A DNA stretch of 64,000 nucleotides from an uncultured Clostridia bacterium (GTDB taxonomy: Bacteria > Bacillota > Clostridia > Christensenellales > Borkfalkiaceae): positions 81,790 through 145,789 of the forward strand of contig CANRAR010000004.1 in NCBI GenBank assembly GCA_947628675.1. Reading direction: 5' to 3'. The position numbers and the translations under genes are program-made. Shown piece by piece: positions 16,400 to 25,924 of this stretch. The notes beneath the pieces are model-generated. The model made no database searches. It saw nothing but the letters and a program-made list of their open reading frames with translations, and was not told the DNA's origin. How positions within the stretch are numbered: position 1 is the stretch's first letter; each line of letters starts with the position of its first letter.

Positions 16400-17692
16400 T
16401 TATTGTTCTTTGACGAGGCGGAGACCCTTGGGGAGATGGTTTTTGACGGTGCCGCCGACGCTCTTGCCGAGCCCGAGGGGGAACCCCTCCACGCACACGG
16501 CGCACCAACCGTTTGCGCAGTCTCTTTGCAGCGTCTCGCCGCGGAGGTATTTTTTCGCCTCCTCGCGGGTGAGGGCGAGTTTGCGGTTTGCCCTTTCGCC
16601 GAACGCCATCAGAAGGGCGTGGGCGGGCTTGAAAAGTTTGCCGTCCCACGTGCCGAGTTCGACGCCGAGGCGCAGGACGCTCACCCCCGAAAGGTCGGGC
16701 ATCCCCGCGGGCACGAGGTACATTCTGCCGTCCGCGAGGGTCGTGATGCCGCCTGCGGGGGGCTCCGCAAAGAAGTCCTCGGCAAAGATACGGAAGGCGC
16801 GCTCGGCTTGCGTATTTTTTTGCACGGGGAAGGGCTTTTGGGGTAGCGTTTCGCCGTTTTTACGTTGGAGCAAAGCGCAGAAGTGCCCTTCGCCGCGGAA
16901 GGTGTGGGGGTAGAGTTTACGCGCCTCGACGAGGGAAAATTCGGGGTGGCGGGAGAGGAAATCTTCGACTTGCCACTCGTCCTCCTCCTCGGAAAACGTG
17001 CAGGTGGAGTAGACGAGATGCCCACCGCCTGCGACCGTGCCTGCCGCGTCGCCCAAAATGGCGCGCTGCCGCGCGGCGCACATTTTTACGTTCTCCGCGC
17101 TCCACTCGGGAATGGCGCTCTGCTCCTTTTTGAACATCCCCTCGCCCGAGCAAGGGGCATCGACGAGGACAAGGTCGAAGTAGGCGGGAAAGCGCGCGGC
17201 GAGTTTTTCGGGCGGGGCGCTTATTACGGCGCAGTTCTTTATGCCCATGCGCTCGACGTTCTGCGAGAGAATTTTCGCGCGGGCGTAGTTCACTTCATTG
17301 GCGATGAGCACCCCCTCCCCCGCCATCTCTTGGGCGAGATGCGTCGTCTTACCGCCGGGCGCGGCGCAGAGGTCGAGCACACGCTGCTTTTTGCACTTCG
17401 CCGCCATGCTCCCCACTTGCATCGCCGAGGGCTCCTGCAAGTAATAGAGCCCCGCGAAGTGGTAGGGATCTGCGCCGGGCTTTTCCTCGCCGATGTAAAA
17501 ACAGGCGGGGTCGCCCCCGACGTTTTCCCCGAGGGGGAAGGGCGCGCGGCGGGCAAATTCCTCCGCGGAAATTTTCAGCGTGTTGACGCGGAGGCCTTTA
17601 TAGGGCGGAGTTTCGTAAGATGCCAAAAAGGCGGGGAAATTTTCTCCCAGCCTTTTTCTCATCCGATCCAAAAATGCCTGCGGCAAATTCAT
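16400..17692 (-). CDS. NOL1/NOP2/Sun-family rRNA cytosine-C5 methyltransferase (RsmF-like)
   Basis: A 430-residue SAM-dependent RNA m5C methyltransferase. VLDLCAAPGGKTTHLA near residue 105 binds SAM, LVDAPCSGEGMFKKE near 175 holds one catalytic cysteine, and VYSTCTFSEEEDEWQV near 225 holds the second. The C-terminal region (about 290-430) resembles the PUA-like tail of RsmF/YebU. The likely substrate is 16S rRNA. The ATG at 17692 overlaps the stop of the exonuclease gene as ATGA, which settles the start against the longer tracked ORF. Confidence 0.9.
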   Translation of the reverse strand: MNLPQAFLDRMRKRLGENFPAFLASYETPPYKGLRVNTLKISAEEFARRAPFPLGENVGGDPACFYIGEEKPGADPYHFAGLYYLQEPSAMQVGSMAAKCKKQRVLDLCAAPGGKTTHLAQEMAGEGVLIANEVNYARAKILSQNVERMGIKNCAVISAPPEKLAARFPAYFDLVLVDAPCSGEGMFKKEQSAIPEWSAENVKMCAARQRAILGDAAGTVAGGGHLVYSTCTFSEEEDEWQVEDFLSRHPEFSLVEARKLYPHTFRGEGHFCALLQRKNGETLPQKPFPVQKNTQAERAFRIFAEDFFAEPPAGGITTLADGRMYLVPAGMPDLSGVSVLRLGVELGTWDGKLFKPAHALLMAFGERANRKLALTREEAKKYLRGETLQRDCANGWCAVCVEGFPLGLGKSVGGTVKNHLPKGLRLVKEQ

Positions 17693-18645
17693 ACCGTTCC
17701 GAGCGCCTCCACGCACTCATCCAAGGGGACGAACGCCGCGCCGCCCGCTACGGCGTTTTCGTAGCGCACCCCGCCCTCGTCGCGCGCGATGTACACGTTG
17801 CACTCCGCGGGGTGGGAGGTGTATTTCCCGCCCGAGGCGAAGATGGCCTGCACGAGTTTCACGGAGATCTCCACGTCGTCCTCCACGTCCTTTGCAAAGC
17901 AGAACGTCTTGCCCTCGAGGGCGCCGCCCTTCTTGCGGCGGTGCATATATTTGTTGACGACGCGGTAGAACTGCTCGTGTGCGCGGTGGTGCGCCTCGCG
18001 CTGTTCCTCCCGCTCGGCGATGAAATTTTTGAGCCCGATGGAATAGGGCTGGCGGATCTGATAGTTGTCGATGCGACCCGCGCGGATGCGGTACTTTTCG
18101 ATGAGCCCCGCAAGGTTCACGCCCTCGCGCTTGCACAGCGCTTCGCACACGCGCATGGTGGCGTAGGCGTCGTCCACGGCGCGGTGGGGAACGAACTCCA
18201 CGCCGAGCGCCTCCGCCATGGCGCCCAGCCCCAACTGCTGGCCGAACTTCTTCTCGGTGTTCATCCAAAAGAACTGCGTATCGTGCCAATCGAAACGGAA
18301 GGACGGGAGTTTGTAGCGCTTAGTCTCCAAATTGAGGTAGTTGACGTCGTTGAGGGTGGCATGGCCTAAAACGACGGCGTCCTTATCCTCGAGGAGCGCC
18401 TTGATGCGCCTGTATGCGGCGGGGAAGGGCGGATATTTTTTGAAATCTTCGTACTCGTAGGGAAGCACGATGCCCTCGCCGCCCTTTCTGTCGGTGAGGT
18501 GGAACTTGCCCTTGGGGTTCATGAGAATGTCCTCGCGGACGAGAAGATTGAAGTTCTCGTCGGTGACGACGTACCCGAAGGCACATATTTTGGCGACGCT
18601 CTTAAAGACGCAGGCGCACTCGATATCGAAAAAAACGTGCTTCAC
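17689..18645 (-). CDS. DnaQ-like 3'-5' exonuclease domain protein
   Basis: A 318-residue protein. The N-terminal exonuclease fold has HVFFDIECA at residue 3 (Asp and Glu metal ligands), a GHATLNDVNYL motif near 97 and HRAVDDAYAT near 160, the three Exo motifs of the DEDD family. The C-terminal part (about 230-318, GKTFCFAKDVEDDVEISVKLVQAI) looks BRCT-like. The start is a GTG overlapping the serS stop (GTGA); the longer tracked ORF is an artefact. The role could be DNA proofreading or repair, or RNA trimming. Substrate unknown. Confidence 0.82.
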   Translation of the reverse strand: MKHVFFDIECACVFKSVAKICAFGYVVTDENFNLLVREDILMNPKGKFHLTDRKGGEGIVLPYEYEDFKKYPPFPAAYRRIKALLEDKDAVVLGHATLNDVNYLNLETKRYKLPSFRFDWHDTQFFWMNTEKKFGQQLGLGAMAEALGVEFVPHRAVDDAYATMRVCEALCKREGVNLAGLIEKYRIRAGRIDNYQIRQPYSIGLKNFIAEREEQREAHHRAHEQFYRVVNKYMHRRKKGGALEGKTFCFAKDVEDDVEISVKLVQAIFASGGKYTSHPAECNVYIARDEGGVRYENAVAGGAAFVPLDECVEALGTV

Positions 18646-19925
18646 TTGACTACGATCTTGCTTTGCCCGCCCATGTAGGGACGGAGGACTTCGGGGATCT
18701 CCACGCTGCCGTCGGCCAATAGGTGGTTCTCGAGGAACGCGATGAGCATACGCGGGGGCGCGACGACGGTGTTGTTGAGGGTGTGTGCATAGACGCTGCC
18801 CTTCTCCGTCTTGTAGCGGATGTTGAGGCGGCGCGCCTGTGCATCGGTGAGGTTGGAGCACGACCCCACTTCAAAATATTTCTTCTGGCGGGGAGACCAT
18901 GCCTCCACATCGCAACTGCGGTATTTGAGGTCGGCGAGATCCCCCGAGCAGCATTCGAGTTGGCGCACGGGAATGCCCATGGAGACGAAGAGTTCCACGG
19001 TGTAGTTCCACATCTTCTCGTACCAACTCTCGCTCTCCTCGGGCTTGCAGATGACGATCATCTCCTGCTTCTCGAACTGGTGGATGCGGTAGATGCCGCG
19101 CTCCTCGATGCCGTGCGCGCCCTTCTCCTTGCGGAAGCAGGGGGAATAACTCGTGAGGGTCAAAGGCAATTGCTTTTCGTCGAGGGTCTGCCCCATAAAG
19201 CGCCCGATCATGGAGTGCTCGGAGGTGCCGATGAGATACAGATCTTCGCCCTCGATCTTGTACATCATGCCGTCCATCTCCTCGAAGGACATGACGCCCG
19301 AGACGACATCCGAGCGGATCATGAAGGGCGGGATGCAGTAGGTGAAGCCCTTATTGATCATGAAATCGCGGGCGTAAGCGAGGACGGCGGAGTGCAGCCG
19401 CGCGACGTCGCCCGTCAAATAGTAGAAGCCCTGCCCGCTCGTGCGGCGGGCGCTGTCGATGTCGATGCCCGCAAGTTTTTCCAAAATATCGAGGTGGTAG
19501 GGAATTTCGAAGTCGGGCACCTTGGGCTCCAAAAAGCGCTTGCGCTCGACGTTCTCGCTGTCGTCTCTGCCTATGGGGCAATCTTTGGAGATGATGTTGG
19601 GAATGCGCATCATCACGGCTTTGAGTTTTTCCGAGACCTCGTTTGTCTCCGCCTCGATGGCCGCAAGGCGGTCGGCATTGGCGGTGACCTGCGCGCGGAC
19701 GGCGTTCGCCTCCTCGGTCTTCTTCTCCTTCATGAGCGCGCCGATCTGCTTGGAAAGGGTGTTGCGCGCGGCGCGAAGGGTATCCCCCTCCTGTTGCAGG
19801 GCGCGGCGGCGGCTGTCGAGCGCGAGCGCCTCGTCCACGAGGGGAAGTTTGTGATCCTGAAATTTTTTACGGATGTTTTCGCGCACGAGTTCTGGCTCGT
19901 TGCGAAGAAGTGCGATGTCGATCAT
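18642..19925 (-). CDS. serS: Seryl-tRNA synthetase
   Basis: A 427-residue class II aminoacyl-tRNA synthetase. A coiled-coil tRNA-binding arm occupies about residues 25-105. Motif 2 is seen at FRKEKGAHGIEERGIYRIHQFEKQEM and motif 3 near the end (NNTVVAPPRMLIAFLENH). It charges tRNA-Ser and tRNA-Sec. The tracked ORF extends about 170 codons upstream through the promoter; AAGGAG nine bases before the ATG at 19925 fixes the start. It is the first gene of the operon serS-exonuclease-rRNA methyltransferase. No T-box leader is present; the 5' UTR is only about 20 bases. Confidence 0.97.
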   Translation of the reverse strand: MIDIALLRNEPELVRENIRKKFQDHKLPLVDEALALDSRRRALQQEGDTLRAARNTLSKQIGALMKEKKTEEANAVRAQVTANADRLAAIEAETNEVSEKLKAVMMRIPNIISKDCPIGRDDSENVERKRFLEPKVPDFEIPYHLDILEKLAGIDIDSARRTSGQGFYYLTGDVARLHSAVLAYARDFMINKGFTYCIPPFMIRSDVVSGVMSFEEMDGMMYKIEGEDLYLIGTSEHSMIGRFMGQTLDEKQLPLTLTSYSPCFRKEKGAHGIEERGIYRIHQFEKQEMIVICKPEESESWYEKMWNYTVELFVSMGIPVRQLECCSGDLADLKYRSCDVEAWSPRQKKYFEVGSCSNLTDAQARRLNIRYKTEKGSVYAHTLNNTVVAPPRMLIAFLENHLLADGSVEIPEVLRPYMGGQSKIVVK

Positions 19926-19952
19926 TTCCCGTTTCTCCTTGTTGTCCCTCCA

Positions 19953-19981
19953 ATTATACACTATTTTGCAAAGAAAGGCAA
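19953..19981 (-). promoter_or_regulatory. Promoter of serS operon
   Basis: TTGCCT-17 bp-TATAAT, divergent from the P-type ATPase promoter about 90 bp away. Confidence 0.8.
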
Positions 19982-20043
19982 CGCTTTCCCTCGACGTTTG
20001 GCGCGATGGCCGCAAAAAATTCTCGTTTCGGCAAAAGAACCTT

Positions 20044-20072
20044 TTGACAATTCGCGCACGGGCGTGTATAAT
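20044..20072 (+). promoter_or_regulatory. Consensus promoter of P-type ATPase gene
   Basis: TTGACA-17 bp-TATAAT, a perfect sigma-A consensus. Confidence 0.92.
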
Positions 20073-20109
20073 GTATTTGTCGGCGCGCGTACGCGCGCGG
20101 AGGAGAGCA

Positions 20110-22764
20110 ATGTTGCAGAGAAAGCGCCGCACAGAGCAGCGCGAAGAAAAAGAGACGGGAGTTCCCGCGAGCCCCGCGCCCGCGGCAAACGAACCCGCAC
20201 CCGAGGCGGCGCCCGCAAAGAAGCGGCGCAGCTTTTCTTCGCGCGTTTTGGATAGCGGCGTCGTCAGCGAAAAGAAGAAGCGCCGCGCGCTCATGAAGAA
20301 ATTCCGCAAGGCGAAGGATATTCCCGCCGACGCGGAGGAACGCTTCAACCCCTCCCTCGACGAAGGGCTCTCTCCCGAACAGGTGGAGACCCGTCTCAAC
20401 CAATTCCTCTTCAACGACGTAAACAAGCGCTATTCCAAATCGTACTTTGCCATCTTTGCCGGCAACATCTGCACCTTCTTCAACCTGCTGTGCCTCCTCG
20501 TCGCCGTCGCGCTCATCTTTGCGCAGGCGAGTTTCTCGCAGTTCCTCTTTGCGGGCATCTTCGGCGTCAACCTCATCATCGGCATCGCGCAGGAAATTTT
20601 GGCGAAGAAACAGATCGATAAACTCTCCGTGCTCATCTCCGCGACGGCGAAGGTCGTGCGCGGCGGGGTAAAGACGGAGATCCCCATCCGCGAGATCGTC
20701 CTCGACGACGTCGTGCTCCTCGAAGCGGGGCAACAGGTGCCCGCCGACTGCAAACTCGCCGACGGCATTGTGGAAGTCAACGAATCCCTGCTCACGGGCG
20801 AGAGTGTGCCCGTCAAGAAGAACGAGGGGGACATCCTCTACGCGGGCTCCTTCATCTCGAGCGGTGCCTGCCGTTGCCGCGCAGATAAGGTTGGAAAATC
20901 GACCTATCTCAACTCGCTTACCTCCAAGGCAAAGAAGTACAAAAAGCCCAAGTCGGAGATCATGAACTCCATCCGCCTCTTCATCCGCGTCATCGGTGTG
21001 CTCATCGTCGTCATCGGCGCGCTGATGTTCTGGATCAACTGGGATAAGACGGGCAACGACATCAACCAATCCATTCAGCTCACGGGCGCCGTCATCATCG
21101 GCATGATCCCCTCGGGGCTGCTGCTCCTCACTTCGCTTGCGATGGCGATCGGCGTCACGCGGCTCGCCAAGAAGCACACCCTCGTGCAGGACCTCTACTC
21201 CCTCGAGATGCTCGCCCGCGTCAACGTCTTGTGCCTCGACAAGACGGGCACCATCACCGACGGGCGGATGACGGTCAACGACTGCATGATCCTCAACAAC
21301 TACACCGATTACTCGCTCGACGAGGTGATGTCGAGTATGCTCGCCGCCCTCGACGACAACAACCAGACGTCCATTGCGCTCAAAGAGCGGTTCGGGCAGG
21401 CGGCAAAGTTACAGCCGACGGCGACCGTGCCCTTCTCCTCCAAGCGAAAACTTTCGGCGGTTTCCTTCGGAGAGGTGGGCACCTTCTGCATGGGCGCGCC
21501 CGAATTTGTGCTCCGCCCCATGCCGCCCAAGATCGATAAGATCGTAAAGCAGTACGCACAGGCGGGGCTTCGGGTGCTCCTTCTCGCCTACTCGCCCAAT
21601 CAGATCATCGGCGACAGGCTCCCCTCGCTCTTCCGCCCCTCCGCCGTCATCACCCTCGCGGACAACATCCGCCCCGACGCCATGGATACCATCAAGTGGT
21701 TCAGGGAGAACGACGTCGCCGTCAAGATAATTTCGGGCGACAATCCCGTCACCGTGTCCGAGGTCGCGCGCAGGGTGGGCGTGGAAAACGCCGCCAACTT
21801 CATCTCCCTCGACGGGCTTACCGACCTCGAAGTGGAGAACGTTGCCACCAAATACACGGTATTCGGCAGGGTCACGCCCGAGCAGAAGGCCATTCTCGTG
21901 AAGGCCATCAAAAAGCAGGGAAGCACGGTCGCCATGACGGGCGACGGCGTAAACGATATTCTCGCCTTGAAGGAGGCCGACTGCGCCATCTCGGTCGCCT
22001 CGGGCAGTGAGGCGGCGCGGAACGTAAGCCACCTCGTCCTCATGGACAACAACTTCTTAAATCTCCCCTCCGTCGTGTACGAGGGGCGGCGCGTCATCAA
22101 CAACATCAAGTCGTCGGCGTCCCTCTATATCATGAAGACGCTGTTCATCACGCTCCTCGCCATCTTCTGCGTCTCCATCCGCTCGCAGTACTTCTTCAAG
22201 ACCAACAATATGCTCATCTTCGAGACGCTCGTGGCGGCGCTGCCCTCCTTCATCATCACGTTGCAGCCCAACAAGGAGCGCGTGAAGGGGAAGTTTATCC
22301 CATACGTGCTATCCCGAAGTATCCCGGGGGCGATCACCCTCATCCTATGCGTGATCACGGTGTTCCTCGGCGTTCGGTTTATGCCCGAATCGTACGGGCT
22401 GGGGCCGCTTACCACGCAGGAAGTGATAAACGGGAAGACGGAATCGCTCATCAATCCGCTCATGATGCTCGCGGTGACCTTCGGCGGACTCGTGATGCTC
22501 TTCCGCATCCTGCAACCCATGAACCTACTTCGCCTCGCAACGTATGCCTTCTCCCTCGGCGTCACCATTCTCATGCTCGCGGTGCCCGTACTCGGCAACC
22601 TCGTATACGATCATTGGGACACGGTGACCCTCAACTTCCAGCAGGTTTTATACATCCTCGTCATCGTCCTCGCGGCGTTCCCCGTCTCCAATGCGCTCGT
22701 GAAACTCGGTGACCTCATGAACCCCTTGGAACAGGACAAGGGAAAACCGACAGAGAAAAAATAA
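20110..22764 (+). CDS. CtpE-like cation-translocating P-type ATPase
   Basis: An 884-residue P-type ATPase with the usual order. A charged cytoplasmic N-terminus (about 1-95) is followed by two helices, the actuator domain with LLTGESVPV, then two helices with MIPSGLLLLTSLAMAIG in place of PEGL. The phosphorylation site is CLDKTGTIT, the hinge is MTGDGVNDILALKEADCA, and there are about six C-terminal helices. The VTRLAKKHTLVQDLYSLEMLARV segment before DKTGT resembles CtpE of actinobacteria, a Ca2+-linked pump. The substrate here is inferred, not shown. The ATG at 20110 has AGGAGAGCA upstream. Confidence 0.9.
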   Translation: MLQRKRRTEQREEKETGVPASPAPAANEPAPEAAPAKKRRSFSSRVLDSGVVSEKKKRRALMKKFRKAKDIPADAEERFNPSLDEGLSPEQVETRLNQFLFNDVNKRYSKSYFAIFAGNICTFFNLLCLLVAVALIFAQASFSQFLFAGIFGVNLIIGIAQEILAKKQIDKLSVLISATAKVVRGGVKTEIPIREIVLDDVVLLEAGQQVPADCKLADGIVEVNESLLTGESVPVKKNEGDILYAGSFISSGACRCRADKVGKSTYLNSLTSKAKKYKKPKSEIMNSIRLFIRVIGVLIVVIGALMFWINWDKTGNDINQSIQLTGAVIIGMIPSGLLLLTSLAMAIGVTRLAKKHTLVQDLYSLEMLARVNVLCLDKTGTITDGRMTVNDCMILNNYTDYSLDEVMSSMLAALDDNNQTSIALKERFGQAAKLQPTATVPFSSKRKLSAVSFGEVGTFCMGAPEFVLRPMPPKIDKIVKQYAQAGLRVLLLAYSPNQIIGDRLPSLFRPSAVITLADNIRPDAMDTIKWFRENDVAVKIISGDNPVTVSEVARRVGVENAANFISLDGLTDLEVENVATKYTVFGRVTPEQKAILVKAIKKQGSTVAMTGDGVNDILALKEADCAISVASGSEAARNVSHLVLMDNNFLNLPSVVYEGRRVINNIKSSASLYIMKTLFITLLAIFCVSIRSQYFFKTNNMLIFETLVAALPSFIITLQPNKERVKGKFIPYVLSRSIPGAITLILCVITVFLGVRFMPESYGLGPLTTQEVINGKTESLINPLMMLAVTFGGLVMLFRILQPMNLLRLATYAFSLGVTILMLAVPVLGNLVYDHWDTVTLNFQQVLYILVIVLAAFPVSNALVKLGDLMNPLEQDKGKPTEKK

Positions 22765-22769
22765 ATCGC

Positions 22770-22795
22770 AGCCCGCCGCCACGGCGGGCTTTTTG
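22770..22795 (+). terminator. Terminator of P-type ATPase gene
   Basis: AGCCCGCCG-ccac-GGCGGGCT followed by TTTT. Confidence 0.85.
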
Positions 22796-22855
22796 CTGCA
22801 CATTTGCGACGCCTTAAAGCGCCGCCCGCGCCCTTCTCCCCATAAAAATTGCATG

Positions 22856-22887
22856 GAAAAAACCGCCCCGCGGAAGATGCGGGACGG
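22856..22887 (-). terminator. Terminator of the small membrane protein gene
   Basis: Minus-strand CCGTCCCGC-atcttcc-GCGGGGCGG followed by TTTTTT. It is 36 bases past the stop at 22923. Confidence 0.85.
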
Positions 22888-22922
22888 CCGTTTTGTTTGT
22901 CCTTTGGAAATTCTTCGGTGCT

Positions 22923-23246
22923 TTATACCATGCCGAGAATGTTGAAGCCCAAAATAGACAGAAGCGCCATGACCGAGAAGACCCAGAACAGGATGCGGAA
23001 CGTCTTGGACTTGCTCTTGGAGTGCGCATACGCGGCGAGGAACACGCTCACGAACAGCGCGAGATTGGCAATGAGGTTGAAGATACTGAGCAGCCACCCC
23101 GCCCCGCCGAGCGAGACGCCGCACGCTTCGATGATGCGCAGAATGAAGGTGATGAAGCTGACGCAACCGGAGATGATAATGCCCCAGAACGCCGTCGTCT
23201 TGATGATGCCGTAATTCGTCATCGGTTCATTGGAATTGTTTGCCAT
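22923..23246 (-). CDS. Small three-helix membrane protein
   Basis: A 107-residue protein with a polar N-terminus (MANNSNEPMTNYG) and three hydrophobic segments at about residues 17-40, 48-72 and 84-105. The second and third are separated by a lysine/serine-rich loop (HSKSKSKTF). I do not recognise the family. It is a single-gene unit with its own promoter (23277..23305), a GAGAGG Shine-Dalgarno eight bases before ATG, and a strong terminator, so it is very probably expressed. Confidence 0.75.
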   Translation of the reverse strand: MANNSNEPMTNYGIIKTTAFWGIIISGCVSFITFILRIIEACGVSLGGAGWLLSIFNLIANLALFVSVFLAAYAHSKSKSKTFRILFWVFSVMALLSILGFNILGMV

Positions 23247-23276
23247 AAGAATACCTCTCGTTTTTTTGTCGCCTCT

Positions 23277-23305
23277 ATTCTACCACTTTGCCCGCCCATA
23301 TGCAA
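23277..23305 (-). promoter_or_regulatory. Promoter of the small membrane protein gene
   Basis: TTGCAT-17 bp-TAGAAT. Confidence 0.75.
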
Positions 23306-23376
23306 GGATACGAAGGCAAAATTTTACGGACAAACCGTCGAAATTTCCGAAAAATTTTTCCGCGACATTTTGCAAG

Positions 23377-23412
23377 GAAAAAATATTCCCCCGCGAACCA
23401 CCCGCGAGGGAA
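23377..23412 (-). terminator. Terminator of the restriction-modification operon
   Basis: Minus-strand TTCCCTCGCG-ggtggtt-CGCGGGGGAA followed by TATTTTTT, about 60 bases past the methyltransferase stop. Confidence 0.85.
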
Positions 23413-23473
23413 TTTTTTGCAAACTTTTCGAAATTTTCCGTGACTTGCTTATGAATTTGCTTTTGCAAACGGG

Positions 23474-24676
23474 TTACGGTAGGAAGACGTCCTTGATCGC
23501 CATTGCCAACTTATACGCCAACAGCGGCGGAACGGCATTCCCCACCTGCGTAAATTGCCGTGCGTTGGAGCCCGTGAAGATATAACTGTCCGGGAAGGTC
23601 TGCAATCTTGCGCACTCGCGGACGGACAAGGTGCGGGGCGCGAAGGGGTGCAGGTGAGACCGTCCGCCGCCCTTCGTTCCGCCGGCGATCACTGTTTTGG
23701 ACGGCAGGCGGGGATCCAATCTATCTACCCGACCGAGTTTATCCCGTCCCCCGTACGGGAGTTTCATATATCGGCCGATGGATTCGGCGGTGTGCTCTCT
23801 CGTGATATGATTTTCCACATTGTCGGTCGGCCGCAGGAACACCGACCCGCACGGGGTGACGGTATCGGCGGGCTTGGGGAACACGATCTGTTTTCGGTTG
23901 CGCGTCCCTGCGACGATCCATCTCAAACGGTTTTGCGGTACGCCGTAATTTGCGGCATTCAGCACCTGCGGCGCCGTGATCGTATAGCCGTCCTCCGCCA
24001 AGGAATCGAGCGCCCGCTGAACCCGTCCGTCGGTATCGCATTCCAGAATGCCCGCCACATTTTCAATTAAAAACGCAACCGGGCGGAACCTTCTGATAAA
24101 CCATATGTAGTCGAAAATCAGGGTGCCCTTCTCTTCGTCGTCGAAGCCCTTGCGCTTGAAATTATCATCCTCTTTGCTGAATCGCTGGTTGGCGGCAATG
24201 CTGAAGGATTGGCAGGGCGGCCCGCCGTGAAAGACCCCGGGGAAGTTTTCCGTGACCCCGTTGGCCATGAGTATGGCTGCGAGTTCCTCCCGCTTGCTGA
24301 TGTCGCCCGAATACTGCGGAGGGCCGATCACGATTTGGTTCGGACGGTTGGCGCGCAGGGTGTTGCAGAACACTTCGTTAAACTCGATGGAAATGATGTT
24401 GTCAAATCCCGCATAATCAAATCCCACGTCGAATCCGCCCGCGCCCGAAAAGAAGCTCACGGCGGGGATCCCGTCGGAGCACTTTTCAATTGAGTCAAGC
24501 GTCTCGATCGGAGCCAAACACGCGGGGGGGAGTTCGCAGTACGCCTCATATCGGAGCGAATCATACGAGATCCCCTTCTTCTCCAAAAGGCGGGGCAGGT
24601 TTCCCTTTGTCTTCCCGGCTTCCCGCAAAAGGGCTCTCTGCTCGGAAAGCCCGATCTTGCCGTTCGGTTCAATCAT
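23474..24676 (-). CDS. DNA (cytosine-5-)-methyltransferase of a type II R-M system
   Basis: A 400-residue C5 cytosine methyltransferase. Motif I is VSFFSGAGGFDVGF near residue 72. Motif IV is HGGPPCQSFSIAANQR near 150, with the catalytic Cys. Motif VI is FLIENVAGIL near 202. Motifs VIII-IX flank a short target-recognition region (about 270-340), and motif X is QVGNAVPPLLAYKLA near the end. It protects host DNA from the HNH nuclease encoded just upstream. The ATG at 24676 overlaps the nuclease stop by one base (TGATG), so the longer tracked ORF is wrong. Lower GC than its neighbours suggests acquisition. The recognition sequence cannot be read from the protein. Confidence 0.93.
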   Translation of the reverse strand: MIEPNGKIGLSEQRALLREAGKTKGNLPRLLEKKGISYDSLRYEAYCELPPACLAPIETLDSIEKCSDGIPAVSFFSGAGGFDVGFDYAGFDNIISIEFNEVFCNTLRANRPNQIVIGPPQYSGDISKREELAAILMANGVTENFPGVFHGGPPCQSFSIAANQRFSKEDDNFKRKGFDDEEKGTLIFDYIWFIRRFRPVAFLIENVAGILECDTDGRVQRALDSLAEDGYTITAPQVLNAANYGVPQNRLRWIVAGTRNRKQIVFPKPADTVTPCGSVFLRPTDNVENHITREHTAESIGRYMKLPYGGRDKLGRVDRLDPRLPSKTVIAGGTKGGGRSHLHPFAPRTLSVRECARLQTFPDSYIFTGSNARQFTQVGNAVPPLLAYKLAMAIKDVFLP

Positions 24677-25842
24677 CACACAATCTCCTCGGTCGCTTGC
24701 ATAAAAACGTCGTGCGCTTCTTCTCTCGAATGAAAATCCGCTCGTCCGTTTTCCTGCAACCACTTGCGGTAATACATATGCACCGCCCGATGGCACGAGG
24801 GGCACAGCCCCACGATGTCCGCCAACGATGTGCCGACGGACGAAATTTTAACGGTGGAGGATAGCGGCAACAGATGGTGGATATCCAACATATAATCCGT
24901 CCAAGGGTAGCGCTTGCTCATATCCGTACCGCAAGCGCAACATACGGGGCGGGGATTGAGCTGCCTGTAATATTTTCGCAACAGCCCGCTGCGCTCAACG
25001 CGAAAATGTTCCACCCGCTTTTTGTTGCCCTCGATAAATTCCATGTCCGCGGGGTCAAGCGTAAACACTTCAAATGCGGGCACGGCGATCTTGCCGCTTA
25101 TGGAAGTCATCTCCAAAAACTCTTCCGTGCGGTCGGCCTTTGCGGGTCTGTTTTCGGGCTTTAAGAAATTGTTGAGCATCTCGCGCTTTGCGTTCTCGTT
25201 GATCTCTTCCAAATACAAATAGCCGTTGTGCACTTTCAGCAGACTGAATTGGCTGATGAAAATGACCATCTCGCGGATTTGGCGGCGCTCGGTATCCGAA
25301 TAGTTGTATGCCACGGGAACGAGCGTTTTATAATGATCGATGTCTTCCAATCCCGTGCAATTGTTTCCGATGATGTAATAAAAAATATCATCCAACGAGA
25401 GTTTCGCTTCCACGCCCAATTCCCTTTTCGCGAGCAGGTATTTCAAAATCGCGCAGAACGGGTACACGCGCTGTTCGGCGGCGTTGTAATGATCAAAGGC
25501 GGGAAACGGGAAACGGAATTTTCCGATGTAGTGGAATAGATAATCGTCCACCGTCTTCATGTCGCCGTCGGGGTTTGCCAAATCACGGCATATGTCCGTG
25601 ACGACCAACCTGTTGCCCACAAACGTCGCCAAAAAGCAGCATTGAAATACCCTGGAATAGTTCCGCTTGATCGTATAGTGCTCCGGCAAAAAGGGCATCC
25701 CCGTCTCATTTACGAGCGTCTTTCGGAACAACTCCTCGCACTGGGAAATATCCGCATTGTCAAATTTGACGAGCGTCTTGGCAATATCCCGCAACACGTC
25801 GAATTGAAAATATAAAAGACGCCCCTGATCCCAACGCCACAT
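24676..25842 (-). CDS. HNH restriction endonuclease, partner of the m5C methyltransferase
   Basis: A 388-residue protein ending in an HNH nuclease domain. CCACGTDMSKRYPW, then MLDIHHLLPLSS with the catalytic His pair, and LCPSCHRAVH form the zinc-stabilised HNH fold at about residues 305-370. The first 300 residues match no family I can name and probably bind DNA. Coupling to a C5 methyltransferase indicates a type II restriction enzyme. AAAGGAGG seven bases before ATG at 25842 sets the start; the tracked ORF is 37 codons too long. Nuclease first, methyltransferase second, is the riskier order for establishment. The roughly 75-base leader could carry control, but no C-protein gene is seen. 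Confidence 0.85.
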   Translation of the reverse strand: MWRWDQGRLLYFQFDVLRDIAKTLVKFDNADISQCEELFRKTLVNETGMPFLPEHYTIKRNYSRVFQCCFLATFVGNRLVVTDICRDLANPDGDMKTVDDYLFHYIGKFRFPFPAFDHYNAAEQRVYPFCAILKYLLAKRELGVEAKLSLDDIFYYIIGNNCTGLEDIDHYKTLVPVAYNYSDTERRQIREMVIFISQFSLLKVHNGYLYLEEINENAKREMLNNFLKPENRPAKADRTEEFLEMTSISGKIAVPAFEVFTLDPADMEFIEGNKKRVEHFRVERSGLLRKYYRQLNPRPVCCACGTDMSKRYPWTDYMLDIHHLLPLSSTVKISSVGTSLADIVGLCPSCHRAVHMYYRKWLQENGRADFHSREEAHDVFMQATEEIV

Positions 25843-25924
25843 CAAAAATCCTCCTTTGTTCGTTCGCCCGAGAAAACCCGTTGTGTATTTTTGCCCACAG
25901 TGAAGCCGCTCTCTTTCCTCTTGC

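Noticed and set aside
19926-19952. T-box leader for serS (also looked for at metG and lysS)
   Set aside because: Leaders are too short, with no T-box sequence or specifier hairpin.
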